Source of the DNA: an uncultured Eubacterium sp. | GTDB lineage: Bacteria > Bacillota > Clostridia > Oscillospirales > Acutalibacteraceae | DNA: 64,000 bases | Assembly (NCBI RefSeq): GCF_934561735.1 | Contig: NZ_CAKTGT010000002.1 | Location: 124,001-188,000, forward strand | Reading direction: 5' to 3' | In this document: positions 26,613 through 34,715 of the stretch, piece by piece | How the letters are laid out: every line of letters begins with the position of its first letter | Position numbering within the stretch: position 1 is the stretch's first letter | The notes under the pieces: model-generated | What the model saw: only the letters and a program-made list of their open reading frames with translations | Told to the model about the DNA's origin: nothing | The model's database searches: none | Translations under genes and position numbers: made by a program

Positions 26613-27599
26613 CTAAAAATATATTTTCTTAATTTTACCTACCGTCTTTGACAAATCGGTTATAGTATCGTAATCATAATACGGTGCTTTTTTCTTTTGA
26701 TATTCCAAAAGTTCAGGGCAAATTTTTTTATTTATAATCCATTTTTTAATGGAAAAATCATCCCTGATTTTCTTTGTAAGATAACCGTTGCCGAATATCG
26801 TAAAATCATCAAGCAAAAGGAACACACCTTGCTGAAATCGCATCAAATCATTGGTAGGTACATCAATCAACTTTGCCGTAGGAGCACTGATTTCAAATAT
26901 TGACCTGCCCTTTATTTCTTCAATCAAATCCTTGTATTGAAGCAAATTTTCTTTGCCGTATTCTTTGCGTTTAAGCAAACTTTCCTTGCTATATTCCTTT
27001 AAGGCATCGGTTGCATTTGTAGGTGCTTCTCGGAGTACAATGACATTATAATTCTTCATCCACTCATTTGCAATATGAGAATGAGTTGTATAGTCATTTT
27101 CATCCTTAATTTCAACAGTGTAAAAAAGAATATCCTCATCATATTCCGTTCTGTTCTTTAATGCAAAAGACAAAGAAACAAAAGGATTTTTCGTTAAATC
27201 TATCAGCGGACTCAACCCAAAATAATGCTGTGAAAAGCTCAAAAAAGGATACAAATTATCTTCCGATAAACCGCCGATAGTCTTTTTAAAAACATCGGTG
27301 TATTCGGGATATTTATTGTAAAAATAAAGCAATCTTTGAGCGTTAAGTTGTGCAAAATTTTCGTCATCATCAAGCACAATATTTCTATGTCTAAAAATAG
27401 AAGGCAACAACGGACGGTCGATACTTCTTATTCTTTCGCCTCTAAAATAAATTCTGTCTCCGTGAGCATACGGAACAATTATGTTTTCGTAAAATTCCTG
27501 AAATGAATCTATTCTTTGAGATTGAGCACGAAAGTCAAAATCAAGTTCGTTTTCAAGCTTTCCTGCCAAATCATACAATTTATTAAACTTTTTCATCAA
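26613..27599 (-). CDS. FRG-domain protein
   Basis: A 328-residue cytoplasmic protein with an FRG domain: the diagnostic YFRGERIRSIDRPLLPSIFR block is near residue 55, and QHYFGLSPLIDLTKNPFVSL near 127 also fits the family. FRG domains occur in phage-, plasmid- and defence-associated proteins and in stand-alone bacterial proteins; their biochemical role is unclear. The start overlaps the DUF2804 stop by four bases (ATGA), so the two are probably made together. No nuclease or toxin motif is evident. Confidence 0.75.
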   Translation of the reverse strand: MMKKFNKLYDLAGKLENELDFDFRAQSQRIDSFQEFYENIIVPYAHGDRIYFRGERIRSIDRPLLPSIFRHRNIVLDDDENFAQLNAQRLLYFYNKYPEYTDVFKKTIGGLSEDNLYPFLSFSQHYFGLSPLIDLTKNPFVSLSFALKNRTEYDEDILFYTVEIKDENDYTTHSHIANEWMKNYNVIVLREAPTNATDALKEYSKESLLKRKEYGKENLLQYKDLIEEIKGRSIFEISAPTAKLIDVPTNDLMRFQQGVFLLLDDFTIFGNGYLTKKIRDDFSIKKWIINKKICPELLEYQKKKAPYYDYDTITDLSKTVGKIKKIYF

Positions 27600-28621
27600 T
27601 ACTTGTTATGTACCTTTTCTGCAAAGCAGATAAAGTCTTTCAGTTCAATTTTTGTACCGTCATCAAGCACGGCTGTTCCATTCATTTTACCGAATACCTG
27701 GTGTTGGTCAGTAACAATAACCTTAACATCAATCAAAGCGTTACGGTCTATAATCGGCGTGAAATCCATATCAAATCTTCCATCGGATGATTTGAATGTC
27801 CACGGGTCGGTATAATTATCACTGATGTTAAAAACAATATCATCAAACTTATTTGCTTTTCCGTCATAGAAAATAACATTTTCGCTTGCGGCGGTTGTGT
27901 CGCCGAAGCCGTAGCCGAGATTAAAGCCAAAAGGTACACCGTTAATTTGACCGGAACCTGAGCCCCAATACCAGTAATTATCCTTTGTCCAAACTCCTCT
28001 GCCCCAATCAAGACCGGCAAAGTCTGTTTCAGGATTAAGTGTATAGATTTTACCTTTGTAAGTTACTGTACCGCTTGCACGCATACAGTTAATCTTTTGA
28101 TTATAATAAAAAGCCTTTTTGTCTTCTGCCCACGGAGTTGCAATAACCATACTGTCCTGCGGTTCATCGGTAAGTTTTATATCACAAGATATTCCCTGCT
28201 TATTATCAAATGTTTTATAGTTCATTTTTATAAGTCTTGATGAACCCAAATGAGAAAAAGAAATATCGAGATTTTTATTTTTAAAAGCAACATCGCCCTT
28301 TGCCGAAGTCGGCGGCAAATTTGTTTTGCCGAGCGGAAACGCTGTAAGTTCCGATTGAGTATGCTCAACAGCATTTTCAAGGTCAACAAAGCTTACGCTG
28401 TACATACCGAGATAGCCCAAATCTGATATAGTAAGGCATAAACAAAATTTGTTTGAGTTAGACATTATATAATAATAATCCCACTCTTTAATTCTTGTTT
28501 TGCGTTTTTTAATCATATTTCTGTCATACTTTTGAACGAGCGATTTGCTCCAACCCGGTTCAATAAGATGACCGTTTTCATCAAGAAGATTATGGCTTTT
28601 TACAACTTCATGATTTCTCAT
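27596..28621 (-). CDS. DUF2804 family protein
   Basis: A 341-residue protein matching DUF2804 by memory of its hallmark segments: an N-terminal HNLLDENGHLIEPGWSKS, ATPWAEDKKAFYYNQKINCM in the middle, and GLDWGRGVWTKDNYWYWGSG near 210. The all-beta, Trp-rich composition suggests a lipocalin-like or carbohydrate/lipid-related fold, which is inference. There is no signal peptide. It starts nine bases after the IscR-like regulator and overlaps the FRG gene by four bases. Confidence 0.75.
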   Translation of the reverse strand: MRNHEVVKSHNLLDENGHLIEPGWSKSLVQKYDRNMIKKRKTRIKEWDYYYIMSNSNKFCLCLTISDLGYLGMYSVSFVDLENAVEHTQSELTAFPLGKTNLPPTSAKGDVAFKNKNLDISFSHLGSSRLIKMNYKTFDNKQGISCDIKLTDEPQDSMVIATPWAEDKKAFYYNQKINCMRASGTVTYKGKIYTLNPETDFAGLDWGRGVWTKDNYWYWGSGSGQINGVPFGFNLGYGFGDTTAASENVIFYDGKANKFDDIVFNISDNYTDPWTFKSSDGRFDMDFTPIIDRNALIDVKVIVTDQHQVFGKMNGTAVLDDGTKIELKDFICFAEKVHNKY

Positions 28622-28630
28622 AGTAACTCC

Positions 28631-29068
28631 TTAAATTACATAATCAAAAGAAGAAATATCAGCATTTTTATCAACAATATCCTGTAATGTTATACTGTCA
28701 ACATATTCGGATATAACCTTGTAAAGCCCTTTCCATACAGGAAGCGTTACGCAATCATCTGCCCTATCACACATTATCGGTGAATTTTCAAGGCAGGATA
28801 CCGGAGCAATTCCACCCTCTGTAAGGCGAAGAATGTCACCTACCGTATATTCATTTGCATTTTTTGCAAGACGATAACCGCCTTGATAGCCTCTGTTTGT
28901 ACGGAGTATATCGGGTTTGTTCAAAATAGCAACAATTTGTTCCAAATATTTTTTTGATATTTCCTGTCGGTTTGCAATATCTTTCAAAGACACATATCCG
29001 TCACCTTGGTTTTGTGCCAAATCTATCATCATACGCAGCGCATATCTGCCTTTTGTAGAAATTTTCAA
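28631..29068 (-). CDS. iscR: Rrf2 family regulator, IscR-like
   Basis: A 145-residue winged-helix repressor of the Rrf2 family. The N-terminal MKISTKGRYALRMMIDLA, the recognition-helix region ISKKYLEQIVAIL and the wing RGYQGGYRLAK are standard. Cysteines at 92, 100 and 106 lie where IscR has 92, 98 and 104, which supports a [2Fe-2S]-sensing protein over CymR, which lacks them. It is first in a run with DUF2804, FRG and zinc-ribbon genes. The likely target is the nifS operon at 5.2-8.9 kb. Confidence 0.85.
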   Translation of the reverse strand: MKISTKGRYALRMMIDLAQNQGDGYVSLKDIANRQEISKKYLEQIVAILNKPDILRTNRGYQGGYRLAKNANEYTVGDILRLTEGGIAPVSCLENSPIMCDRADDCVTLPVWKGLYKVISEYVDSITLQDIVDKNADISSFDYVI

Positions 29069-29093
29069 GTAATCATCTCCTGTCCTTGAATTT

Positions 29094-29122
29094 ATAATAC
29101 CACCATTTTAGTAGGTTTTCAA
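29094..29122 (-). promoter_or_regulatory. Promoter of the IscR-like operon
   Basis: Minus-strand -35 TTGAAA (29117-29122), 17-base spacer, -10 TATTAT (29094-29099). The spacer contains CCTACTAAAATGGTGG, which resembles the CCTAT-type elements at the nifS promoter, so autoregulation is plausible. Confidence 0.55.
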
Positions 29123-29171
29123 GGTTTTTATGAAAATACGGCACAAAGAAATTTTCTTTATGCCGTATTTT
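29120..29171 (-). terminator. Terminator of the clpC operon
   Basis: A long hairpin: AAAATACGGCA (29133-29143) pairs with TGCCGTATTTT (29161-29171), with AAAGAAA/TTTCTTT extending the stem inward. On the minus strand it ends in TATTTTCATAAAAA. It lies just after the clpC stop. Confidence 0.85.
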
Positions 29172-29177
29172 GTATCT

Positions 29178-31601
29178 TTAGGAGTTAAATTGAAACTCGC
29201 CATCAGCAAAATCAACAGTACATTTTGAACCTTCGCTTATTGTTTTATCCAAAATCAATTCGGACAATTTGTCCTCAATCTTAGATTGGATTGCACGACG
29301 GAGAGGTCTTGCACCGTATGTTTTGTCAAAACCTTCTTTTGCAAGTTCACTAATTGCCGCATCTGTAAAATCAAGTTCAATACCGAGATCTTGAGTTCTC
29401 TTTTGAAGTGATTTAAGCATACGCTTTGCAATTTCTTCAATATCGCTCTGTTCAAGCTGATTAAATACGATAATATCGTCAAGACGGTTAAGGAATTCAG
29501 GCTTAAAGGTCTTTTTCAAATCAGGCATTACCAAATCTTCGATTGATAATTTCTTGCCGTCCTCCTGACCGAAGCCGAGTGCAAGCTTTTCATCTGTAAT
29601 TTTTGATGCACCGACATTTGAAGTCATAATGATGATTGCATTTTTGAACGAAACTTTTCTGCCCTGCGAATCGGTCAAAACACCGTCTTCAAGAATTTGA
29701 AGAAGCATATTGAACACATCGGGATGAGCCTTTTCGATTTCATCAAAAAGAACAACACTGTATGGTTTTCTTCTGATTTTTTCTGTAAGCTGACCGCCCT
29801 CATCAAAACCTACATATCCCGGAGGCGCACCGATAAGTTTTGATACCGTATGCTTTTCCATATATTCGGACATATCAAGCTTGATAATAGCATTTTCATC
29901 ACCGAACATAGCTTCTGCAAGAGATTTGCAAAGTTCTGTTTTACCCACACCTGTTGGTCCGAGGAAAATAAACGAACCGATAGGTCTGTTAGGATTTTTA
30001 AGACCGACCCTGCCTCTGCGGATAGCCTTTGAAATTGCACTTACTGCCTTATCCTGACCGACAATTCTTTCGTGGAGAATATTTTCCATATTAAGCAATC
30101 TTTCGCTTTCTTCCTTAGTAAGCTGACTTACCGGAACGCCTGTCCACGATGATACAACCTGTGCGATTTCGTCACTTGAAACAGCCTTTACATCGTGATT
30201 TGAAGTATTACGCCACTTTGATTTTTCGTCATCAAGAAGCTTTGTGAGTTCATTTGCTTTATCTCTGAACTTTGCGGCGTCCTCAAACTTTTGATTGTTA
30301 ACGGCATCTTGTTTTTCGGCATTCAGACGCTTAATTTCATCCTCCATATCTTTTAAATTTTGCGGAAGAGTATAAGCGTTAAGCCTTACAACCGACGCTG
30401 CTTCATCAATAAGGTCGATAGCTTTATCAGGCAAAAATCTGTCGTTAATATATCTTGATGAAAGCTTTACGGCAGAATCAATAGCTTCATCCGTAATCTT
30501 AACCTTATGATGAGCTTCGTACTTATCGCGAAGACCTTTAAGAATTTCTACGGTTTCTTCTTCTGTAGGTTCACCTACCGTCACAGGCTGAAATCTTCTT
30601 TCAAGTGCCGCATCTTTTTCGATATTTTTTCTGTATTCGGAAATAGTTGTGGCACCGATTACCTGAATTTCGCCACGGGCAAGCGAAGGTTTGAGAATGT
30701 TGGCGGCATCAACCGCACCTTCTGCTGCACCTGCACCCATAATGTTATGAATTTCATCAATGAAAAGGATAACATCCTTATTATCCTTAACTTCATCCAT
30801 AGCCTTTTTGATTCTTTCCTCAAAATCGCCTCTGTACTTTGTACCGGCAACCATTGAAGTCAAATCAAGTGAGTAAATCGTCTTATTTGCAAGCATTTCA
30901 GGCACTTCGCCGTTAACGATTTTAAGTGCAAGACCCTCGGCAATGGCGGTTTTGCCGACACCCGGCTCACCGATAAGGCAAGGATTGTTTTTATTTCTTC
31001 TTGAAAGAATTTGAATAACCCTTTTAATTTCTTTTTCTCTGCCGATTACAGGGTCAATCTTGCCCTGCTTAGCAAGTTCTGTAAGGTTTTTACCGAATTC
31101 GTCAAGTGTAGGAGTTTTGCTTTTGCTTTTTTTCTTTGAACCGCTTTGTTGATTGCTGTCGTAGCTGTTTGAACTCAAATCGGTAATCAAGTCATCAAGA
31201 ATTCTTTGTGAATCCGTACCAAGTTCATTGATAAACTTTACGGCATAGCTGTCTTCTTCTTTAAGAAGTGCGGCAAGAATATGCTCAACGCTTACATATG
31301 AATTACGCATTGTTCTTGCAATTTGGAACGAAATTTCAATAATCCTCTTTGCTCTCGGAGTAAAATCGTCCGGAGTAAGTGATGTTGGATTACCAACGCC
31401 GATTTCTTCACGGATAAGACGGTCTACGCCTTCGTATGTTACGCCGTTGTTTGTAAGAGCGGGAACTGTTGAATCGGTTGAAAGCAAACCAACAAGAATA
31501 TGCTCCGTACCTATATAATTGTGTCCGTAAGTTTCGGCACTTTTAATTGCGAGGTTAAGCACCTCGTTTGCTTTTGTTGTAAATGAATTAAAACGATACA
31601 T
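29178..31601 (-). CDS. clpC: ClpC ATPase
   Basis: AAA+ unfoldase of ClpCP, with adaptor-controlled proteolysis in the heat-shock response. The 807-residue protein has the duplicated ClpN domain (about 1-145), Walker A GEPGVGKT near 210, a middle domain containing a UVR motif (QKFEDAAKFRDKANEL) that binds McsB/MecA-type adaptors, Walker A GPTGVGKT near 545 and the ClpP loop ALGFGQE. It is the last gene of ctsR-mcsA-mcsB-clpC, the classical class III heat-shock operon. Confidence 0.97.
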   Translation of the reverse strand: MYRFNSFTTKANEVLNLAIKSAETYGHNYIGTEHILVGLLSTDSTVPALTNNGVTYEGVDRLIREEIGVGNPTSLTPDDFTPRAKRIIEISFQIARTMRNSYVSVEHILAALLKEEDSYAVKFINELGTDSQRILDDLITDLSSNSYDSNQQSGSKKKSKSKTPTLDEFGKNLTELAKQGKIDPVIGREKEIKRVIQILSRRNKNNPCLIGEPGVGKTAIAEGLALKIVNGEVPEMLANKTIYSLDLTSMVAGTKYRGDFEERIKKAMDEVKDNKDVILFIDEIHNIMGAGAAEGAVDAANILKPSLARGEIQVIGATTISEYRKNIEKDAALERRFQPVTVGEPTEEETVEILKGLRDKYEAHHKVKITDEAIDSAVKLSSRYINDRFLPDKAIDLIDEAASVVRLNAYTLPQNLKDMEDEIKRLNAEKQDAVNNQKFEDAAKFRDKANELTKLLDDEKSKWRNTSNHDVKAVSSDEIAQVVSSWTGVPVSQLTKEESERLLNMENILHERIVGQDKAVSAISKAIRRGRVGLKNPNRPIGSFIFLGPTGVGKTELCKSLAEAMFGDENAIIKLDMSEYMEKHTVSKLIGAPPGYVGFDEGGQLTEKIRRKPYSVVLFDEIEKAHPDVFNMLLQILEDGVLTDSQGRKVSFKNAIIIMTSNVGASKITDEKLALGFGQEDGKKLSIEDLVMPDLKKTFKPEFLNRLDDIIVFNQLEQSDIEEIAKRMLKSLQKRTQDLGIELDFTDAAISELAKEGFDKTYGARPLRRAIQSKIEDKLSELILDKTISEGSKCTVDFADGEFQFNS

Positions 31602-31640
31602 AATATCATCGCCTTTCTAAACAAATTGAACACCAACATT

Positions 31641-32636
31641 TTATGCCAGTTTTTCTCTGACAATCTGTGCTCTTAATGTTTCGCACATTGATTGAGTCAG
31701 ATCGGATTTAGACGAATCAACGAGAGTTGCATCAAAAAGATTGTAAATCATATCTCCTATAAGCTCATATGAATACTCAAAATATCCAAGAGATATTCCA
31801 AGCCGAACCAATGATATATTGTTTAAAAATTCTTCAACAGAAAGTTTGCGTGCAAGTTTAAGTATGCCCAAAGTTCGATAAATCTTATCTTCAACACTCG
31901 GATTTTCCTTTAACGCTTCTCTTGCCGACCGTTCCTGTGCAACAATTTGATTGCATACGGCGTTCAGATTGTCAACTGCATTTTTCTCGGTAATACCGAG
32001 AGTAACGGTGTTTGTAAGAATGTAAAAATCCCCTGCACCGCCTTCATACATTTCTTTAAGTACAAAGCCAAGCTTTGAAACTGTTGTTGAAAGTTTGGAC
32101 ATTATACCTTTGTTTGCAAGAGCCGGTAAATGAAGAACAACAGAAACATTAAGTCCTGTTCCGAGATTAAACGGAGATGATGTTAAAAACCCGTATTTAT
32201 CGGAAAAAGCAATATGCAAACCTTTGATAAAAATATCATCAATATCATTTGCTTTATTGTATGCTTCTTCAATGTTTTGACCGGATGCAAAAGAATTGAT
32301 ATTTATATGGTCTTCTTCGTTAATTGATATGCATACATCTTCATTTTTTGACAAAAGAAATGAAGAATTTTGCTTTGCAAAGCCATCGCTTATCAAATCT
32401 TTTTCCGAATAAGACAAAGCCTTGGCTTTTGATATATCCGAAGTGTTAATCAAATCAAATTCCTGTGCAAGCGGAGAGTTTTTTATACAGGCAAACACCT
32501 TTTTTACAACCGTTCTTTTAGTGTCATCATTCATTTTTATCGGATATGGGACATGCGCCAAATTACGCATTAAAACAGCCTTTGAATACATTATTACATC
32601 ACTGTTTGTTGCTGAACTCTCGTATCTTTTTTCCAT
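31641..32636 (-). CDS. mcsB: McsB homologue (guanido-kinase fold) with altered catalytic residues
   Basis: By position and fold this is McsB, the protein-arginine kinase that marks substrates for ClpCP. It is 331 residues long, slightly short. Conserved parts are NEEDH (106-110), GTGL (159-162) and QERSARE (234-240). Compared with the B. subtilis sequence as I remember it, the SRIRLARN block is SKAVLMRN, so two ATP-phosphate arginines are Lys19 and Val21. The conserved cysteine of TSCPTN is Ser154, the Arg after GTGL is Asn163, and the C-terminal RDxxRA motif is CETLRA. It may be an inactive or adaptor-only form. It starts two bases after mcsA. Confidence 0.85.
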   Translation of the reverse strand: MEKRYESSATNSDVIMYSKAVLMRNLAHVPYPIKMNDDTKRTVVKKVFACIKNSPLAQEFDLINTSDISKAKALSYSEKDLISDGFAKQNSSFLLSKNEDVCISINEEDHININSFASGQNIEEAYNKANDIDDIFIKGLHIAFSDKYGFLTSSPFNLGTGLNVSVVLHLPALANKGIMSKLSTTVSKLGFVLKEMYEGGAGDFYILTNTVTLGITEKNAVDNLNAVCNQIVAQERSAREALKENPSVEDKIYRTLGILKLARKLSVEEFLNNISLVRLGISLGYFEYSYELIGDMIYNLFDATLVDSSKSDLTQSMCETLRAQIVREKLA

Positions 32637-32638
32637 CT

Positions 32639-33151
32639 TTAATTCTCCTTATCGATTTCCTTTATCTTGTCTCGAAGAACCGCTGCATCTTCAAATCTTT
32701 GTTCCTTAACAGCCTGTTTAAGTTCTTCCTTGAGTTGTGACAAGGAGTCGTTAACTGTTTGTTTTTTTGTATTTGTCGATTCGGTATATGTTACATTTTT
32801 GCCGATATGCTTTACATTTCCGTGAATTTTTTCAATGCTCGGTGCAAGTCTGTCCTCAAACTTATCATAGCAATCGGAGCATCCGACACGACCGAAATCA
32901 ACAATATCTTTAAGTGTTGAACCACAGGTTGGGCAACCGTTTATGCCGACAAGCGAATTGAATGCACTTGCACCTGCACCTATTAGGTTACCGAAGAAAT
33001 TATCCATAGAAAACGGTTCAAAATTAAACTCATCCATAACTCCGAGTTCCTTTGCACAATCCTCGCAAAGATACATTTCTTCCTTGTGTCCGTTAATAAT
33101 CTTTTGAATATGAGTATTAGCCTCATTCATATGACAATGTGTACATTTCAT
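32639..33151 (-). CDS. mcsA: McsA, zinc-finger activator of McsB
   Basis: A 170-residue partner of McsB and modulator of CtsR. Four CxxC pairs (CTHC, CEDC, CPTC, CSDC) form two zinc fingers, and the C-terminal UVR motif (VKEQRFEDAAVLRDKIKE) resembles the one in ClpC. A TTG at 33166 would extend the N terminus. The ATG at 33151 is preferred because it puts MKCTHCH at the N terminus, as in homologues, and a GGGGG site lies upstream. Confidence 0.92.
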   Translation of the reverse strand: MKCTHCHMNEANTHIQKIINGHKEEMYLCEDCAKELGVMDEFNFEPFSMDNFFGNLIGAGASAFNSLVGINGCPTCGSTLKDIVDFGRVGCSDCYDKFEDRLAPSIEKIHGNVKHIGKNVTYTESTNTKKQTVNDSLSQLKEELKQAVKEQRFEDAAVLRDKIKEIDKEN

Positions 33152-33166
33152 AAATAACGCCCCCAA

Positions 33167-33610
33167 TTAATCAATATATGCAAGAAGCATTTGTTTTAAC
33201 TGTTTTGCACGAATAGCATCTGCATATTCCTTTGGAATACCTTTAAAATTGTTGTCTGCAACAACGCAAACCATCATTTTTGTAGCTTTGTCATTAATTA
33301 ATTTTTGATAATTACAGTTTATTAAATTTGCCTTTGCACTTCTCTCGTCAATACTGTTTCCTATTGAATTAATGAAGCCCATTAAAGCGTTTTGCGGAGA
33401 AGCTGCACGGGTGATTAAGATATATCCTCCTCCGCCTCGTCTGCTCTCTATTTGATAGCCGGCTTCCGGAGTAAATCTTGATGTAATTACATAATTAATC
33501 TGACTGGGCACACAACCTATTCTGTTTGCTAAATCATTACGCTGAATTTGAACCGTTGATGTATTATCGTCAAACATATCAAGTATCATATCAGCTATTA
33601 CATCACTCAT
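33167..33610 (-). CDS. ctsR: CtsR, class III heat-shock repressor
   Basis: A 147-residue winged-helix repressor that binds heptad direct repeats upstream of clp genes. The glycine-rich wing that senses temperature is present as ESRRGGGGYILI near residue 60, preceded by the helix-turn-helix QIQRNDLANRIGCVPSQINYVI. A GTG at 33616 is an alternative start two codons upstream. First gene of the ctsR-mcsA-mcsB-clpC operon, and probably self-regulating through the boxes just upstream. Confidence 0.95.
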   Translation of the reverse strand: MSDVIADMILDMFDDNTSTVQIQRNDLANRIGCVPSQINYVITSRFTPEAGYQIESRRGGGGYILITRAASPQNALMGFINSIGNSIDERSAKANLINCNYQKLINDKATKMMVCVVADNNFKGIPKEYADAIRAKQLKQMLLAYID

Positions 33611-33653
33611 CTTCACTTCTTAATCATCTTCTTTCATTTTAGTCGGACATTAA

Positions 33654-33718
33654 GTCTTTGACTTTGACTTTCTTTGTCCTTTAATTGTGTTATATCACAA
33701 AGGTCAGGAAAAGTCAAG
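33654..33718 (-). promoter_or_regulatory. ctsR operon promoter with CtsR-type heptad repeats
   Basis: Minus-strand promoter TTGACT (33712-33717), 17-base spacer, TATAAC (33689-33694). On the plus strand GGTCAGG-AAA-AGTCAAG (33702-33718) matches the CtsR pattern of two RGTCAAA heptads with a three-base spacer, and it covers the -35. A second cluster of tandem GTCAAA units (minus strand, 33654-33672) lies in the leader. Confidence 0.75.
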
Positions 33719-33763
33719 AAGTTTTTCAAAAAATTTTTAAATTTATTTTTGTCGAAAAAAGTA

Positions 33764-33791
33764 ACAGCGTTTTTAGGCTATGCATAATATA
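33764..33791 (+). promoter_or_regulatory. SigK/SigE-like promoter for the collagen-like gene
   Basis: The -10 region reads CATAATATA (33783-33791), matching CATANNNTA, with AC 17 bases upstream (33764-33765), the spacing known for mother-cell sigma factors. The match is short and could be chance, but it fits a spore-surface protein. Confidence 0.45.
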
Positions 33792-33851
33792 AAATATATG
33801 TCTTTGGCTGTTACGGCAGACATATATAATACTATTTGTAAGGTGAAACTT

Positions 33852-34676
33852 ATGATGATATACAATACAAGAGAACAAGGTTGTTCGTGTTCTGTACCGA
33901 TAAGACCTTGCCCGCCTCCTGTTCCTCCTTGCCCACCTGCACCGACACCTGTTCCCTATCCTGTTGTAGGTCCTACCGGTCCGACAGGTCCAATGGGACC
34001 TATGGGTCCGCAAGGCGTACAAGGCTATCAAGGGCCTCAGGGTCCAATCGGTCCAACCGGTCCGCAGGGTATTCCGGGTCCTGACGGTGCAATCGGTCCA
34101 ACCGGTCCGCAAGGTGTTGCAGGTGCAACCGGTGCTGTCGGTCCGACAGGTCCTACCGGTGCGACGGGTGCAACAGGTGCAGTAGGTCCGACGGGTCCTC
34201 AAGGTGTTGCCGGACCAACGGGTGCCACAGGTGCTGTCGGTCCTACAGGTCCTGCGGGCGGAATTAGCGAATACGCATCATTTTATGCACTTGCTCCAAA
34301 TGATAATCCTACCGCTATTGCACAAAATACAGCAGTTGAGTTTCCTAATTCGTCTGCCTCAACAACAGGCATTACAAGATTAACTAATTCAACATTTAAT
34401 TTAGCTGATACGGGAACTTATCTTATAATGTTTAAGGTAAATACAAATACAGCCGGTCAATTAGGCATTGCGGTTAACGGTGCTGTTCAACCGAATGCAA
34501 CATTCGGAAACGCAGCCGATGACGGAATAATCGAAGGCAAAACAATCATTACAACAACAGCGGCAAATACTGTTTTAAGCATTGTAAATCCTATCGCAAC
34601 AGCTGTTACCGTTACACCGTCTGCAGGCGGTACAGAAGCCACGGTATCGGATTTAACAATTATAAAACTTGCGTAA
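33852..34676 (+). CDS. BclA-like collagen repeat protein (probable spore surface)
   Basis: A 274-residue protein in three parts: a Cys/Pro-rich N terminus (about 1-38), a collagen-like region of GPTGPTG, GATGAVG and similar triplets (about 39-140), and a C-terminal beta domain resembling the BclA trimeric jelly-roll. There is no signal peptide, as in exosporium glycoproteins. The start at 33852 has AGGTG six bases upstream; an ATG at 33780 falls inside the promoter and was rejected. The Thr-rich triplets are typical sites of O-glycosylation, and a glycosyltransferase gene follows. Confidence 0.85.
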   Translation: MMIYNTREQGCSCSVPIRPCPPPVPPCPPAPTPVPYPVVGPTGPTGPMGPMGPQGVQGYQGPQGPIGPTGPQGIPGPDGAIGPTGPQGVAGATGAVGPTGPTGATGATGAVGPTGPQGVAGPTGATGAVGPTGPAGGISEYASFYALAPNDNPTAIAQNTAVEFPNSSASTTGITRLTNSTFNLADTGTYLIMFKVNTNTAGQLGIAVNGAVQPNATFGNAADDGIIEGKTIITTTAANTVLSIVNPIATAVTVTPSAGGTEATVSDLTIIKLA

Positions 34677-34681
34677 ATAAA

Positions 34682-34697
34682 GGTGGCATATGCCACC
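34682..34697 (+). other. Perfect palindrome between collagen and glycosyltransferase genes
   Basis: GGTGGCATATGCCACC is a 16-base perfect palindrome, as RNA a six-base-pair stem with an ATAT loop. No thymine tail follows, so it is not a standard terminator. It could tune mRNA stability or expression of the downstream gene. Confidence 0.5.
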
Positions 34698-34715
34698 GTA
34701 CATAGAGGTGATTTT

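Noticed and set aside
33726..34202. Long minus-strand frame rich in Arg, Thr and Cys opposite the collagen gene.
   Set aside because: It is the mirror of the GPTGPTG repeats, with low-complexity composition and no ribosome site.
33960..34260. Dense short repeats that might suggest a CRISPR array or satellite.
   Set aside because: The repeats are nine-base codon triplets encoding Gly-X-Y, in frame, without unique spacers of constant length.
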